Source: Desmodus rotundus (Eukaryota; Chordata; Mammalia; Chiroptera; Phyllostomidae). Taken from it: a stretch of DNA of 64,000 nt. Positions 38,199-51,931 of the stretch are shown here, piece by piece. A model generated the notes under the pieces. The model saw only the letters and a program-made list of their open reading frames with translations, did not search any database and was not told the DNA's origin. The stretch is taken from the NCBI RefSeq assembly GCF_022682495.2, contig NC_071397.1:29775427-29839426 (forward strand), read 5' to 3'. Every line of letters begins with the position of its first letter. Position 1 is the stretch's first letter. A program made the position numbers and the translations under genes.

Positions 38199-41100
38199 TT
38201 GAAAATGTAACTTGGTATTTGTAATGGAGGTACAGAACATTCAAAACTCAAGGTGTATTGTCTTTTACATGGTTTATTCCAAACTAAGGACAAAACATGA
38301 AGTCCCTGGACAATTCAGTTCTCCAAAAATATTATTTTTCTCAACCAGGCTGTTGAAAGGAGTTGAATAGCAGATTATTTGAGGTGGACAGCTGTTCTTT
38401 TCCTTTAGCTTAGAGCAGAACTTCCCAGTCAGAGGGCTAGTTCACTGGTTTTCCGTGGAATAGGTTACAGGTATACTACAAGGTATTACTGGATTTTTTT
38501 AAAATGTAAGGATTTTGAAAACAATTATTAAGTGATATATAGTATTTGAAAGTATTTGAAAACTACTTGTATGGTTCCAACTGTCAGCTTCCTGAAATAA
38601 GAATTATGATGTTGGAATGTAAGACTTTTAATTAATACTTGTCACCAGAGAATGCTCTCTATGGCTCCATAGACTGCACAGAGCTCCTCTTCCAGCTATC
38701 CTTTGATGAAATGCTGTTAGGGTGCACTCACTTACAAAAAATCGCATGAGTAGACAATAAAGTTTTCCTAGAAAAAAGAGAAAGAATAGAGAAGCCTAAT
38801 CACACAGGTGTACCATCTAGTATTCTTTGTAAGTAAAGCCAAAATTGTTCCTTAAAAATTATTCTGGGACTTCTGTACAATATAAAGGAGGAGGTAAGTG
38901 GCGAAGACTCCAAGGTTCTATACCACAGAGCACAACCTTTATTTTAGCCTAGTGAATTTCAAGGCAATTGATTGTAGAGAGGCAGTAGAACAAAGTGATT
39001 AAGAAAATTTTTCCTAAACTCAGACTGCCGGAGTTAGACCTGGGTGGTTACAGGTGGACACTTAACTTCATGTGCCTGTTTCTTCACTTGGCCATGGTAA
39101 TAGTGCCTACTTCTGTAGGTTGCTGTGAGGATCAAATGAATTAATATGGGGAAAGCATTTAGAACAGTATCTGGCATGTTTTAAACACTCAATAATGTTA
39201 ACTTATCAGTTATTAGAGGTATTAGTCCATTTGTTCATTATGTAAAACCCCAAGTATTGCTGCCTTGAATATCTTTCTGATATTGATATGAGCAGTTCAA
39301 CTTTCTAGTGACCGTTCTCTAGTGAATTAGTTGCTAAATGCACTACTGAGTAAATAAATTGATTCATTGTGTTGTATTACTGAGTGTAAATGAATTTTTA
39401 CTAATATTTGTGAAAAGTAATTCCTTTTTAGTGATATTACATGTTAAGGCATTTTGAGATGAAGAGTTAGGTATACCTGTCACATCAGTTGTCTGTTGAG
39501 GTTGTTTCTTACTCAGATTTAAGCATATCGTATTTCCTGACTCGTAGGTATATTCCATATAATCCAGCTCTATACCTTGCGATTTTATTAGTTAATTAAA
39601 AAATTGAGGTGTAATTACAGAGCGAACAATTTTTAGATATAAGTGGTTTTATGTGTCTGATGTCTGTACTGAGTCATCAGTGTCCCATTGAAGATATACA
39701 GAGCATTTCCGTCACCCTGGAAAGTTTCCTTGTGCCAATTTCTAGTCAAGTCCCTCAGGGGCAACCACTACATTAATTTCTGTATCTTTAGGTTGCTATG
39801 CGTTGGAATTCGTTCTTATCTTTTGAAGTTAGTTCTTATTAAATCTGTTAACTCAGATTAGGGGAAGAACCAGCAATTGTTAAGAACCAACAATTCTATT
39901 GGCTCTTAATTAGTTTATTCCTTCTGTTGCTTTCCATTCTTATTTCTCCTACCATATCTAAGGTTTTAGCTTATTTCTGATCTTCCTGTCACGGTCACCT
40001 CATCTATTTTACACACCACATCCAGAGTAATCTTTCTGGAACACTGCTGAACAATTTACTTCTCTCCTAAGAGATTTGCATTGGTTCTCCTCTGAGAATC
40101 ATAAAAATTTTATTGTCCTTAAATTGGCAGCCTTCTGGCATCTGGTTTCATCTTGTGTCTTCGACCTTACTCTAGATGCTGTACAACATACAGCTTTGGC
40201 TATCCAGAGACAGCTTTTCCTGTTGCAGAAATCTGATGGTGTGTTCTTGTTTTGGTTTTGGTTCTCCTACTGTCCTTGTTAGAAATGTCATTTTGCATAT
40301 TCCTTATGTCAAACTAAATTCTTCCCATTCTTAAAAACCCAGCTTAAATTCCTACTCTAATAAAATCTCCTGAGTGTAGGCTCTGCTTAATTATCTAGTA
40401 TATTTTAATTACCTTTGTGCATGTTTGTTGAGTTAACTTAGTTGTAAGCTTCTGGTAGCTAGAAACTTTATTATATGTGTATGTGTAGTCCTTGTGATGT
40501 CTACCACAGTGCTAGCAACACAGTACATGCTTAAGTTTTTAAACGGCAAGCTAAGAACAATGTTTGGTTTGCCATAATTCTGTGAGACAGTGCTGCTGCT
40601 TTTTAGCAATGAATGGGGAGAGGGGAGAAAACAAAAAAAAAAAAGCATTTCCTTCCAACTTAAAAACATTTTTATATTGTTTCTTTTAATTTTCTTGATC
40701 TCTGTCCTTTTCTCCCCATGTTTCTATATACTTTTGAAATTCCAAAAATACAGCAGTCATAGAGAATATAACTTAAGTAGTATGTGGAAGTTTCAAGGTA
40801 ATATATGCAGATGCTAGAAAGGTGGTACTTTCAAACCAACCAAACTGAAATTGATTGCCTTGGAAAGTTGTAGTTAGTTTACTGTTACTAGAATGGTTTG
40901 TGCAGAGGCTGGACAACCACTTGGAACTGTGTAGCTGGTATTCAGGTGCTGAATGGGCAGATGGGACTCTCAAGTCTCTTTCGTTCTGGAGATTTTTTGA
41001 TTGCGTGTTCAGTCCTCTTTGGTTACCATAGCAGTTCAGAAACATTTTCATTATTTGTGCTTGAGTAAAAATAATATGTTACAGTTAGAGAGGTGATTCA

Positions 41101-41907
41101 GCTTTTTAAAAGTGAAATTCCACCTCAGAGGATTAAAAATGACCTGTACTCTTGGCTAATTCAAAAGAATGTGACAAGATTCTCAGGTTCAAAAATTTTT
41201 TTGAACAAACATCTTTGCTTTTTATATTTTCTTTCATAAGGGAAAAAAATCACTAGTTAAGTGGATTAGATTTCTGGTGTAACCTTTTTATATTCCTAGA
41301 AAAACATACTATAAGGTTACTTGGTAGCCTTTAGTTAATCAAATAGATATGTCAGTAGTATTGACCTGCTTGTCTTAAACATTTGTTTTTTCTTAGAAAG
41401 ATTTTTTTTCCCCAAGGAAGCTAAAATCATGGTTTTTCACTAATCTTCATCAGTGAGCTTTGCTGTATTCTATGGCCTCAGCCTGAATTCCTGACAGGCC
41501 AAATGCAGGGAGAATAGGTAAAAGAAAATTGAATGACACTTTAAATACTTGTCTGTAGCTAAAAAAAAAAATAACCAAAGTTACAGGTGTTTACATTGGT
41601 GGTCATGTTGTGCCTATATTCAGTGCTGAAATTGGGGGACACACGTAGAGGTGTATGAGAGGGAGATGATGGAAGGGGTTGAAATATACCAAAGTAGTTT
41701 TCTCCTCTCTGACACTCTGACAGTATATTTTATTTAGGCAATGTTATGACAAATTATATTCTTTAAAAGCACATATTAATTTTGTGAAATAAATGGCCAG
41801 CAGTTCAATAGAAGTACAGCATTCCTGTGAGGCATCTCTGCCATCTTTTAAAAAATAGAAACTTGGAACCTAGAATATTCATAGGCATTTGAAACTTAAT
41901 TTTTTTT
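38199..41907. other. SMAP1: Intron sequence with MIR and L2 remnants
   Basis: A MIR (+) covers about 38978-39205 (GACCTGGGTGGTTACAG, CTGTGAGGATCAAATGAATT, TCTGGCATGTTTTAAACACT). An L2-like stretch covers about 39980-40450. No exon or other gene is seen. Confidence 0.55.
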
Positions 41908-42174
41908 ATCCTTACCCGAGGATATTTTTTCATTGCTTTTTAGAGAGAGAAAGGGAAGGAGAGAGAGAAACATTACAATTCGAGAGAGAAGCATCTATCA
42001 GCCACCTTCCATAATGTGCCCATACCAGGGATCCTCCGTACCTGGACCTGGGATTGTACATGTCCTGAGCAGGGACGGACCTGCAAGCCAGGCATGTGCC
42101 CCAACTGAGAATTGAGCTCGCAACCCTTCAGTTACAGGATGACGCCCCTACTAACTGAGCCACATAGTCCAGGG
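41908..42174 (-). mobile_element. VES-type tRNA SINE, longer form
   Basis: Inverted tail TATCCTTACCCGAGGATAT, GAGAGAGAGAAACATTACAA, an internal duplicated region rich in CAGGGATCC and GGACCTGGGATTG, the box B region as GAATTGAGCTCGCAACCC, and the head as GAGCCACATAGTCCAGGG. GAAACTTAATTTTT and AAAACTTAAATTTT flank it. Confidence 0.88.
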
Positions 42175-42189
42175 CAAAACTTAAATTTT

Positions 42190-45100
42190 ACATGAATCAT
42201 GCAGTTTGTTTTACTTAGAACAGGATCCAATAGTGCATTGCATTGAAGGTGACGTAAGTTATGTTTTCCATGGGCATCCTGTAGAGGAGAAAGATGCAAT
42301 ATATAAATTATATCATTAAAATTAATTTTACCTGTTTGTTTATTTTTTAATGAGGCTACTAGAAAATTTAAACTTAGTGTAACTAGCTCAGCTTATCTTT
42401 TTGTTGCACAGCAGTGGTTTGGTTTAGTTATTATGCATTGACTTGTAGCCACTGCAGCCTTCTTTTGCTTAATGTTTACATGGTATATCTTCTTTCATGC
42501 CTTTGTGTTTAACCTATCTGTATCTTTAAATATAAAGACACTTCTCTTGGGTAAGAAATGCCTGCTTGTGGTATGCTCTTTCAATACGTAGTTTCAAATT
42601 TTATTTTTATTTCAGTGAATTTTTAAAAATATTTTTTAGCATTCTTTCTTGTTTGAGTTTTCTTTCATGATTTTATTACCTGTATGTTGGATCTTCATTG
42701 CCTAGCTCCTATATTTGTCGCTTTTCCTTGGATCCCTTTCATTATTTCTTTTTCAAATTTAAATTGAAGTATTTTTTTCTTTTACGTCTTCAGTTTTCTT
42801 ATGTTTATTGTTCTCATGTTCCAGTTATTTCATATTCATTTCAGAAGTATTTTTCTTTTATCTTTAATTCTTTCTGGAGTTTTTATTTTAATTCTCAATG
42901 TTTCTAATTCCCGACTTAGTGTTCTTTCATAATTTCATGTCTTTTAACTCATTTTACATATTCTTTTATATCTTGTATATATCTTTTAGCTCATTCTGAA
43001 TTCGTAGGTTACAGTTTTGATCTGTTTTCTGGGCCTATTTTTTCTAGTATGGTTTCATTGGAGAAATGTTATTCTGCTTCTTACTCTCTTCTTCTAATAA
43101 TTTTGTATGAGATTTGACCTTGATTCTTCTCTGTTGATTATTTTTATGTGCAGTTCTCTATTACTTTTAAAAGGGATTAAAAATCTTCAAGATAGCTTTT
43201 TTAACTTCACAGACTTCTCTCTTCATTTATTTTCATGTAAGATTTAAAAATAAGATCACCTGTTTTGAGATTTTCTTGCTCTGTTTTATTCTCCCACTTT
43301 TATCTGAACTTCTCTTCCTTTATCTCCATTTTTCCTGACCTCAACTTTTAATCATTTCTTAGTAGTATTTCCTTGTGAGAGCTCATAGGTACTAGATCAT
43401 TTTATTGTGGACCAAGTTACTTGCTATTGGGTTGGATAAAAAATCATTTCAATTTCATTCAGTTTTCTTCAGATTTGTTCACTGTAATTTCCAGTTTTGT
43501 ATCTCTTCACTCTTCTAGCATTCTGTTCTCAGATCCACGTGATTCCCCATGAGGCATCATGGGAGGTCTGGTGGTCATTAGGGTCTCTACCTGGTGGCAT
43601 TTTGGAGTTTGGGGGTACTCAATTGCTAAGTTTTGTTGTAAATATTGTCTGGGGGTTTTTGGTTTTTCTATCTAGTTACTCTTTTTTATTCTCGTGAGGA
43701 GCTTCTGGGAGCCCCCAAAATTGTCACCACTATTACAGAATTCCCAAGACAAGCAATATTTAATAAAGTGATGTTCCAGTTAAAAAAATCTAATTTGGAG
43801 AACTCCATGTTTGACCTGTATATATTTGAACATTGTTTAGTTCTCAAGGTTTTGACCTTTAGATAAGTTTTCATAGTGCCTTATAGAAACAGGCGCATAA
43901 TAAGCTTTCAGGACACAATTCTCACTATACATTTATTCAAGAAAACACAAGGTCAAGCAACTTTTTCTTATTTTGTGGGGAGAGTGCTTATTATAATTCC
44001 ATCAAGCTGATGAACGTTCTCAAATCATGGCCTCATGTACATACTTAACTTTTAAAGTTGATTGATCTTCAGTTTATTCTAACTCCTTGCCAAGATCATT
44101 AAGTGTGTCCTCAAAGAAGAACAGAGCAAGCAGGCAGCTTAGAGTTTTGGGTTTGTGTATTGTCTACACTTGCAGAGTAAGGTGAACAAAGAAATGTCAT
44201 ACTTAAAAAAAATTTAAAGTTTAGTAAGAAGTTTGCCTCTTTAAGCAGTCCTTTTTGACCAGATAAAAGTCACATTTATTTTGAATTTTAATGTGAAAGA
44301 TTGTGCCCTATATGAAGATAAAGGCTTACGTATTCTTATATATAGTGCTGTGTTTAGTAGGAGATTTTTACATGGCAGTGAATGAATACTAGTATAAATG
44401 GATTACATGGAAACAATTATTAATTTCATTGCACATAATATTTTAAAGGTGTAGTCACTTCCTTGCTTTGTATGAATATAATAATGATAGAGGATAACAG
44501 GCGTGGTCAAAACACTGGTCTGGGCCTCTAGACCTGGGTTCTGGTTTAGGCTTTGTTAACTAAATGGGGTATGATCTTTAGCAAGTTACTGCTTAATTGA
44601 CTCATTATTGTTTTTTAAAACATTATCAGCATCTAGTGATATGGTAAATTTAAACATTTTTGAAATGTCTTAATACTCTACTTTTATAGAGTCTTTTATT
44701 TGTTTAAGCATTTCTAAAAGCATACTGTGGTTATCTTTTAGACAGAAGGATGGAGAAGCATGTTGTATTTGAGAAAAAGTAAGGTGGTGTTCCGTGACCC
44801 TCAGAGCATTGGTTGCAGTTATGTGTGTCATGGGAGGCAAAGGTGAAAGTTGCAACCAGGGGCTGGTTTGGTCTTAATCCTCAGTAATAGGAGGTAGGAA
44901 CAGGGACAAAGCAGGGAGCTCTTAAAATGTTTTAAGTTGAAGAGTGACATTTAATGTTATGTTTCTTTAAGAACATGAATCTGATGGGCTTATTCCTTCA
45001 GTGGCTCAGTGGGTGACTAACTCTTGAACTACAGTACTGGCATTGGGGTAGATTATAGAGGGGAAGCCTACAAGAAATATTGAAGAGTTAGAATCATGAA

Positions 45101-46087
45101 GACTCTGACTGAGTTTAGTACCTTAAGCACCTAGGATGAAAGTAGTGGTTTATTCCTAGACTTCTAGTGGTAAGAATTTCATAGTAGGTAGAGATGACAA
45201 AAGACTGTGATGAGAAACTTTTTCAACGTTGTCTTTAATTTTATTGCTTAAGAAAAAAGAATGAATTATTTGAATTTTGCAGCATCTAGCAAATGCTGTA
45301 GCATATAATCAGGATCTGATTATCAAATATCTAGATATTTGATACTGTGAAAAATATGAAAATTGGTAGCTCTTAATTCCACATCATTATTTAAAATTTT
45401 TAAATGTGTAGTTTACTTAACTTTGTTCTCAAAAAGAATTAAAACAGAGAGAACAACTTCCCTAAAACACAAGTTTATGAAAACTGAAGGAATGGACTCT
45501 GTATTAAATATTTCCAAAGAGTTCCTGAGACCAAAAATGGTGGCCCTTCTTTTCCAGCAGCTGGAATCCAAAAGATCTTGAAACCAGTCCTGAAAAGCTT
45601 GCTCCCATGCAAGAAACCCTGGTGGCTTTTGAGAGGAAGATAGAGAACTATTCTGGAAAATTGCAAGTGGTAGTAGAGGTGAGTCACTGACGTGAAGAAT
45701 TCATTCAGGGACTACAAATATTCATTTTCTCTTTTAAATTGAGTTTTTCTCTTTCAAATACGCATTCAGCTAAGGCAGTTTGAAAATCTTAGTCTTTGTG
45801 TTCTGAAATTTTTTATGAATTGAAAGGAGTAGAGCAAGTAGTATTCCCTCTTCCACACAAAAACAAACACACAAATTTTAAGAAGCAAAAAACAAATAAC
45901 ATTGAATTTCAGTGATATAATCTTCAGCAATAATAGTGTTTCTTTAAGATGATGAAGGTACTGGGAAAAATGTAAATAAATGCTGTATTTATACTTTGAA
46001 TGTATTTTAACTGTAAGATATACTTGGGCAATAAAAATGTACTAATTTGATTTGATTCATAACCTTTCTGATCATCAGAAGACGTTC
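42190..46087. other. SMAP1: Intron sequence, no gene seen
   Basis: 42550-43450 is strongly T-rich and may be an old inverted L1 that I could not place. A MIR-like segment lies at about 44510-44620 (+). The segment 45540-45685 has an exon-like texture with a following GTGAGT, but it has stops in all + frames and no sensible acceptor. Confidence 0.35.
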
Positions 46088-46095
46088 TTCTAGGA

Positions 46096-46268
46096 CACAG
46101 GTGGCAACACAAGGCCCACAGGCTGAATCTGGCCATACACCTCGTTTCTACCTGGCGACAGTGCTGAGCTCTCTCTTAATTGTTAAGGAGTAGTTACATT
46201 TATACACTCCTAAAATTACAACCACAAGGCTGATGTGGCCCCCGCTGAAAATGAGTTTGACACCCCCG
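46096..46268. mobile_element. Non-autonomous hAT element with 8-bp TSD
   Basis: A 173-bp element with inverted ends CACAGGTGGCAACACAAGGC and GAGTTTGACACCCCCG, whose reverse complement is CGGGGGTGTCAAACTC. Flanks TTCTAGGA (46088-46095) and TTATAGGA (46269-46276) give the 8-bp duplication typical of hAT, with one mismatch. The interior GGCTGATGTGGCCCCCGCTG fits a widespread hAT MITE. It has no coding capacity. Confidence 0.75.
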
Positions 46269-46276
46269 TTATAGGA

Positions 46277-48310
46277 GGAGTAGAGGGTACTAGTGAGGGG
46301 CGTCTCCCTGCTCTGGAGATCCTGGCTGAGTTACCTCTGGATAGGATTTTGTTCAGAAGCAGTGCAGGATTGATAGAACTTTCCTCTAATGATTATATTG
46401 TTTTGGGGAATGGGGAATATATGTCACAAACATCCAGGGGTACAAAAGATATAAAGTGAATAGTCTCCCTCCCATTTCTGTCCCTCAGTCATCCAGTCTC
46501 CCTTAGTAGGAGTAACCATATTTATCATTTTCTTGTATGTTGTTATCAAAATATTTTATGCACATACACAGACATACAGGGGGTGCATATTTTTACTTGT
46601 TTTCATATTCTTACATACTACTCTTCAGACCTGGATGTAAGATTCTTTTCCCCCATCCGTACCTCAGAAAATTGGGTAGAAGAATATTATAATTTACGTG
46701 ATTTTACCTTTTTTCCTCCAGATTTAACATAGGCATGTAGCATCCTTTCATTATACACTAATATATCAGATTCTGTTAATTATTTTAATGTTTTGTAATT
46801 TTTGTCTTTGTGACTTAAAATCTAATTGCTACATTGGAACCTAATCATTTGCAACAATGCAATTGGTAATCTCAGTTCTTTATGTTGTAGCTGTTATTTT
46901 TTCCACTTATTTCATTTTTTTTTAAAAAACAGTCACCCTAGAAGGGCAAATCAGTACATACATAAAATTTATGAAATGTTATGAAAACTATGCAGATAGC
47001 TTCTGAAATAATACATTGGTATGCGTTTTAGTTTAACAGTAAATGGTTGTTAACCAGGTACATAGTAGTATCTGAAAAAGTGCAGGAAGCATTGGGACAG
47101 ATAGGAAGTTGATACTGAGATAAAGTGGAGGGTGTGCAAAGGTGTAAGAGATGGGGGCAGGTCCAAGGAGCAGTTCTGAAAAATAGCCACTTGGCTGGAT
47201 GGAACTGTATTGCAGTTCGGCTAGGATGAATTCATAACCTGAAGTAGTTGTAGCACTTAGTTGGATTTCACAAAGAGCTCCGCTTTCCAAGATTTTGGAG
47301 GATTAGAGAAAAAAACGATGTTTTATTCTCAGAATTAATCAAGTAGGAATATCAGGTGGCCTGTCATTTATTATTATTTCCTGATATTGACAATTATTTA
47401 AACTAGGGCACATTTTCTGTCTATCCATTTCTGTTCCTTTTATATTCACATTCATTTGAGGGCTCTTTTTTTTTTTCCAGTAAAACTGTTTATGTATACG
47501 GCTTATTTACCATTTTTTTTCCACTGGAGATGCCCCAGTAACACAGAAGTGATTTTAAAAAAACATATATAGTACTGTTACATAAAAATAAAATTTCCTG
47601 TTACATTAATTTGCCTACTGATTGATTTCACCTATTTTTATCTATCCCTACTTTTTGTTGTATTGATTTTTTGTTCAGTTATATTTTGTATGTTTTGTCT
47701 ATTAAATTACACAATTCCAATAAATATATGCCAATTAAAACTTTAAATTGATGATCCCAATTTTCTTTAGTCTCTGTAAAACATTAAAAACTTAGAGCTC
47801 TTTTAGAATATAGGTTTTATTGTTTTTAGAGCAAAAACTGTGATTGGGTATGATTGGAGTTTCTACTTAGAAAGTTTGAGAAATGGAAATGCTTCATCCA
47901 CATTAGATTGTGATGATAATATGTCAGCCGTAGATGCTTTTCAGCATTTCAGTTTAAATAGTATTTTTTGAAGTTGAATTTCAAGTGATGTGTGAGGCTC
48001 TTGGGCAAGTGTTGTTTTATGTATTGGATTATGTGGAGCAACTAAAATCACATAGATTATGGATTGACAAGGGCAGAATACTTCTGTAGTAGGTTTTGGG
48101 ATTCTTAAGTGTGATTTATTATACCATTTCCAGGTAAAGCCTGCCTTTGCAATTTTAATGGCGGTAATTTTGAAGTTCATTCAAAAAGTACAATGTAAAA
48201 TTCATCTTTATAGGAACATATAAAATATCACAGATTGAATTTAATAGGAATAGTAAATAATATTAATTTTAAAATGTGCTCTATTTAAGTGCAAGTTCAT
48301 TTAAAAGAAG
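46277..48310. other. SMAP1: Intron sequence, nothing firm
   Basis: AT-rich with several T and A runs. 47040-47290 is less AT-rich but unassigned. No exon. Confidence 0.3.
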
Positions 48311-48498
48311 TACCGTGTTTTTCAGACTATAAGATGCACCACCCCCCATTTGGGAGGAAAATTGGGGTGCGTCTTATAGTCCAAATGTAGCCTACCTGGC
48401 TTGCAGGGAGAGGGGGTTGGTGGTGGAGCAGGGTCACAAGAGGCAGGAGCAGGACCATATTTTTTGGGGGTGCATCCTATGGTCCGAAAAATACAGTA
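48311..48498. mobile_element. 188-bp TIR MITE with TA flanks
   Basis: Left end TACCGTGTTTTTCAGACTAT and right end GGTCCGAAAAATACAGTA are inverted repeats over about 30 bases that continue into ATGCACC/GGTGCAT. An extra inverted copy of the end (GGGGTGCGTCTTATAGTCC) lies at 48364-48382, so the left third can fold on itself. TA at both limits suggests a Tc1/mariner-like target. No coding capacity. Confidence 0.8.
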
Positions 48499-49265
48499 TA
48501 TGCCTTTTATCACCATCCTTCTCCTCCTCCTGCAAAGCAATCTGTGCATCCCAGCTTTGAAAAACTGAATTGTAAATGCCACAGAATAAGCAACTAAAAT
48601 TCTCCCAACAGTCAGTGCATTTTTCTATGGCATTTGTATGAGAGACCCTAAAAGAGAAAGAATGTTTTAATAACAGAAATGATGCTTTAACAGTGGAGAC
48701 AACACTCACAGTATTCTATATTATGTTGACATTTCCTGGATACTTTTGACTAGTTGGTGCATAGTGGTAAGGATCGGAACTGAGGGGACTTGATCCTGGT
48801 CTCAACCCTAGAGAAATCACATAACAACCTCTTTCTGCTTCAGTTTTCTCATCTGTAAAATGAAAACTGAGCCCCTAAAGCAAAGGGCCTGGTGTTTGCA
48901 AGCCCTGTAGGACATAGTTTTCAGTTTTTAATGTAACCTGAGATATCTAAATTACTAATGGCTGATGTTAGTTCTGTCAAGAGTGTAATACTCATGGAGG
49001 CTAATAATCTTAGGCCTGTTACTTAACACCTTGCAGCTTCAGTTTCATTCCCTGTCAAATTAGAGTAGTAATGTCTAAATTTTTTTTTGAAATTAAAATG
49101 CCATATATGTGTATGTAATCTATATCATATATATGCAGTTTATAATAAATTATTCATACATAAAAACTAAGTATTGATGCTAATGTTTATCATTGTAGTT
49201 ATTAGGCTGGTTTTTTTTTTTTTTTTTTTTTTTTTGCTAATTACCAGACAACAGAGTAAATTTTC
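48499..49265. other. SMAP1: Intron sequence with MIR remnants
   Basis: MIR-like + strand segments at about 48760-48880 (CAGTTTTCTCATCTGTAAAA) and 49000-49075. A T25 run lies at about 49211-49235. Confidence 0.55.
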
Positions 49266-49479
49266 TGCCCTGGCTGGTGTGGCTCAATGGACTGAATGCT
49301 GGCCTGTGAACCAAAGGGTCACTGGTTCAATTCCCAGTCAGGGCACATGCCTGGGTTGCAGGCCAGGCCCCCAGTAAGGGGGTACTTGAGCAACCACACA
49401 TTGATGTTTCTCTCCCTCTCTTTTGCCCTCCTTTCCTCACTGTCTAAAAATAAATAAATAAATAAAATCTTTAAAAAAA
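49266..49479 (+). mobile_element. VES-type tRNA SINE, textbook copy
   Basis: GCCCTGGCTGGTGTGGCTCA head, CTGTGAACCAAAGGGTC anticodon-arm region, GGTTCAATTCCCAGTCAGGG box B region, CACACATTGATGTTTCTCTC linker and an (AAAT)n tail ending AAAATC. A short AAATTTTC repeat at each side is a weak duplication. This copy is the clearest evidence for a bat genome in the window. Confidence 0.95.
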
Positions 49480-51930
49480 ATTTTCATCAGTGTTCTGTAG
49501 AACCCTTACCTATTGTGTCTTGAAACTTTGTGAACAGCTAGTTTATACCATACTCCTATCACCTCCTCAGAATGCCTGTTCCTATTGTTCTTTTCCCCTA
49601 TTTCTAATCATCTCCAAATTGCTTAACCTTTTATTTCTACTGATCTTTTCATTGTTGACCTTCCTTCTACCAGACTTTATTCTACTTTTTATAAATTATC
49701 TGAGCTTACCAATATCTTCCTTCTTACAAAATGATCTTTCTGCATTGGTGTTGTCATTGAATCCTTGTTTCCCCTAGTCCCAACTAACACACACCCGTGC
49801 ATCTGTACCTAGTCGGTTTTTGGTAGTGGTCTCTAGTAGAAATGACTCATCATTTCACATTCAGATTTTTATACCTCCTCTTTTTGTTCCCCTAATTGGG
49901 ATGGATAGCATCCCTAGTACAACATTAAATAATTTGGTATAATGTACATGTATACCTTGTTCCTAATTACTTTTTTGCTAAAATTAATTATTAATGACCA
50001 TCATTCAGTAAAGAGAATATATTATAAAATGTATATAGTCATATTAATTGAATATAAGACATTGCTGATTGTAAGGTACACCTCAATTTTATGGACTAAT
50101 AAGAAAAAAATTGTTATATCATTAGTTATAAGATGTATTACTATTTCATAAATGTTAAAATATGAAGAAAATGTAGCAGGATCAATGAGATATGCAAGTA
50201 TAGTAGATACTGTTTTTAGTCTTACTAAATTTTTTGTTAAAATTTCCATGTACTATTGACTTGATAGAAACTTTTCAAATTTGTTTTACTTTCATAGTTT
50301 CTTTGAGCTCTAAGTTACTTTTTGCCTCATTGCAGATATGTGCAAACTAATATTTTTTTTGGTCTCATTTTTTCCAAATGTTTAATTCCTTTATGATAGT
50401 ATAACTTGATAATCTCTACTTTCAAAATCCCACTATGGCAGAAAGGTGCAGCATCATTTGAATATTTGAGATGGAAGACTTTTTTTTTAGGAAGGGTAAG
50501 CTGTGTTGAAAGTTTCTCAACTCTTCTCCCACCACACAGAATTACATACTAGCTCTACTCGTATACCAGATTCAGGCTAGTCATGGTGTAGTAGAGTCCT
50601 CTGACCTTGCGTTGTCAGTTCACCTTCTGTACACTTTTCCTCATCTCATATGGTTTTTAAAAAAATTATTTACAGCTGACATACAGTATGAGCCTATGAT
50701 ACACTTTGGAAGGCAGCTATGCTCACCACTATACCACCAACACCACACACTTTATGATACACTTTTGAAGCTTAGGGATTTTGCCTTAGATTCTGTTTTT
50801 CTGGTTTTTTTTTTTCTCTAGAGCTAAATAACAGCAACAAAAACCCTTTAATTCCTTGTCGGTTTACTATTACCTTATATTTCCCAGCCCCCTATTAATT
50901 CACTTTATCATTGTCTCTAGACGAATGACTTAGAAATCTCATTTACTTTGAGAGAATACTTACGTTGAGGTGGAGTGGAGCAGACATCCATAAGTGAGTG
51001 TATATTAGTATTTTGCATACCTTAAAACTCTCAGTTGTAAGAAAAGTCACTCATTTTTTTTTGAAGGAAGATAAGTTCTGTGTACCATGGAGGGCTACAA
51101 CGCAAGGTTGACATCCAGCAACCTGAAGTGTCTTCTCAAGGGTGTGGGGGTGTTTGTCCAGGAAATGAGAAAAATAAAAGGAATTTAAAAACTGATTTTT
51201 ATACCAATTAAAACATTTTAAGGAACTCAGGCTCTATGTAAATGATATAATAATAGAATAATGTTTTGTTTATAAATGTTAATTTAATGTCTTCTGTAAT
51301 GGACTATCCAGAAAGTACTTTTTGGCTAGTCTTTACTCATAATAATACCGAAACCTAATTAAACTGGTTGAAATGATCATCAAATACTCATGGGGTCTAT
51401 AGATTTTAGGGAGGAGGACCTATGAACTCCTGAACATGTATGTAAAATATGGCCATTGGGCACAGTTTTGTTTTGGTTTTTTTTTTAAAGGAGAGGCTCC
51501 ATAGCTTTCAGCATAATCTCAAAGAAGTTGATAACCCCAAATAAATTAATCCAGTTTTACAGAGTTCTAGGTCAGCATTATTTTTTAATGTGCTCTCTAT
51601 AGCGATATCGAGTGTAAATCATGAAACCCCAGAGTATTTTGAAGCTCAAAATGAAGAAAATTTGATCCTGAGTTGTTACTTTGAGAAAAGCAGCATTATT
51701 CAAGTGGTATATTTAAAACAATAATAATACTGCCCATGAACTACCCCAGGAATTCACTTTTAGGAAGTAGTGAGTATAAATGAAGATGATATTACTGTAT
51801 GGACAGAAAAAGACATTAGAAAACTGTGGATCCATATATATTGAAAAAATGTGAAGTATTAAAAATATGCTTTTATTTTGAACTTGAGTCATTTCATAAT
51901 TGTGGTTTAAATTATTTTGCTAAAGAGTAT
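49480..51930. other. SMAP1: Intron sequence, no gene seen
   Basis: AT-rich DNA. A short inverted L1 3' UTR piece may lie at about 50660-50700 (ATTTACAGCTGACATACAGT). Nothing else was recognised. Confidence 0.35.
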
Positions 51931-51931
51931 A

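Noticed and set aside
45540..45690. Possible extra SMAP1 exon ending before GTGAGT
   Set aside because: Stops in every + frame, no convincing acceptor, and SMAP1 residues 84 and 85 are contiguous across this intron.
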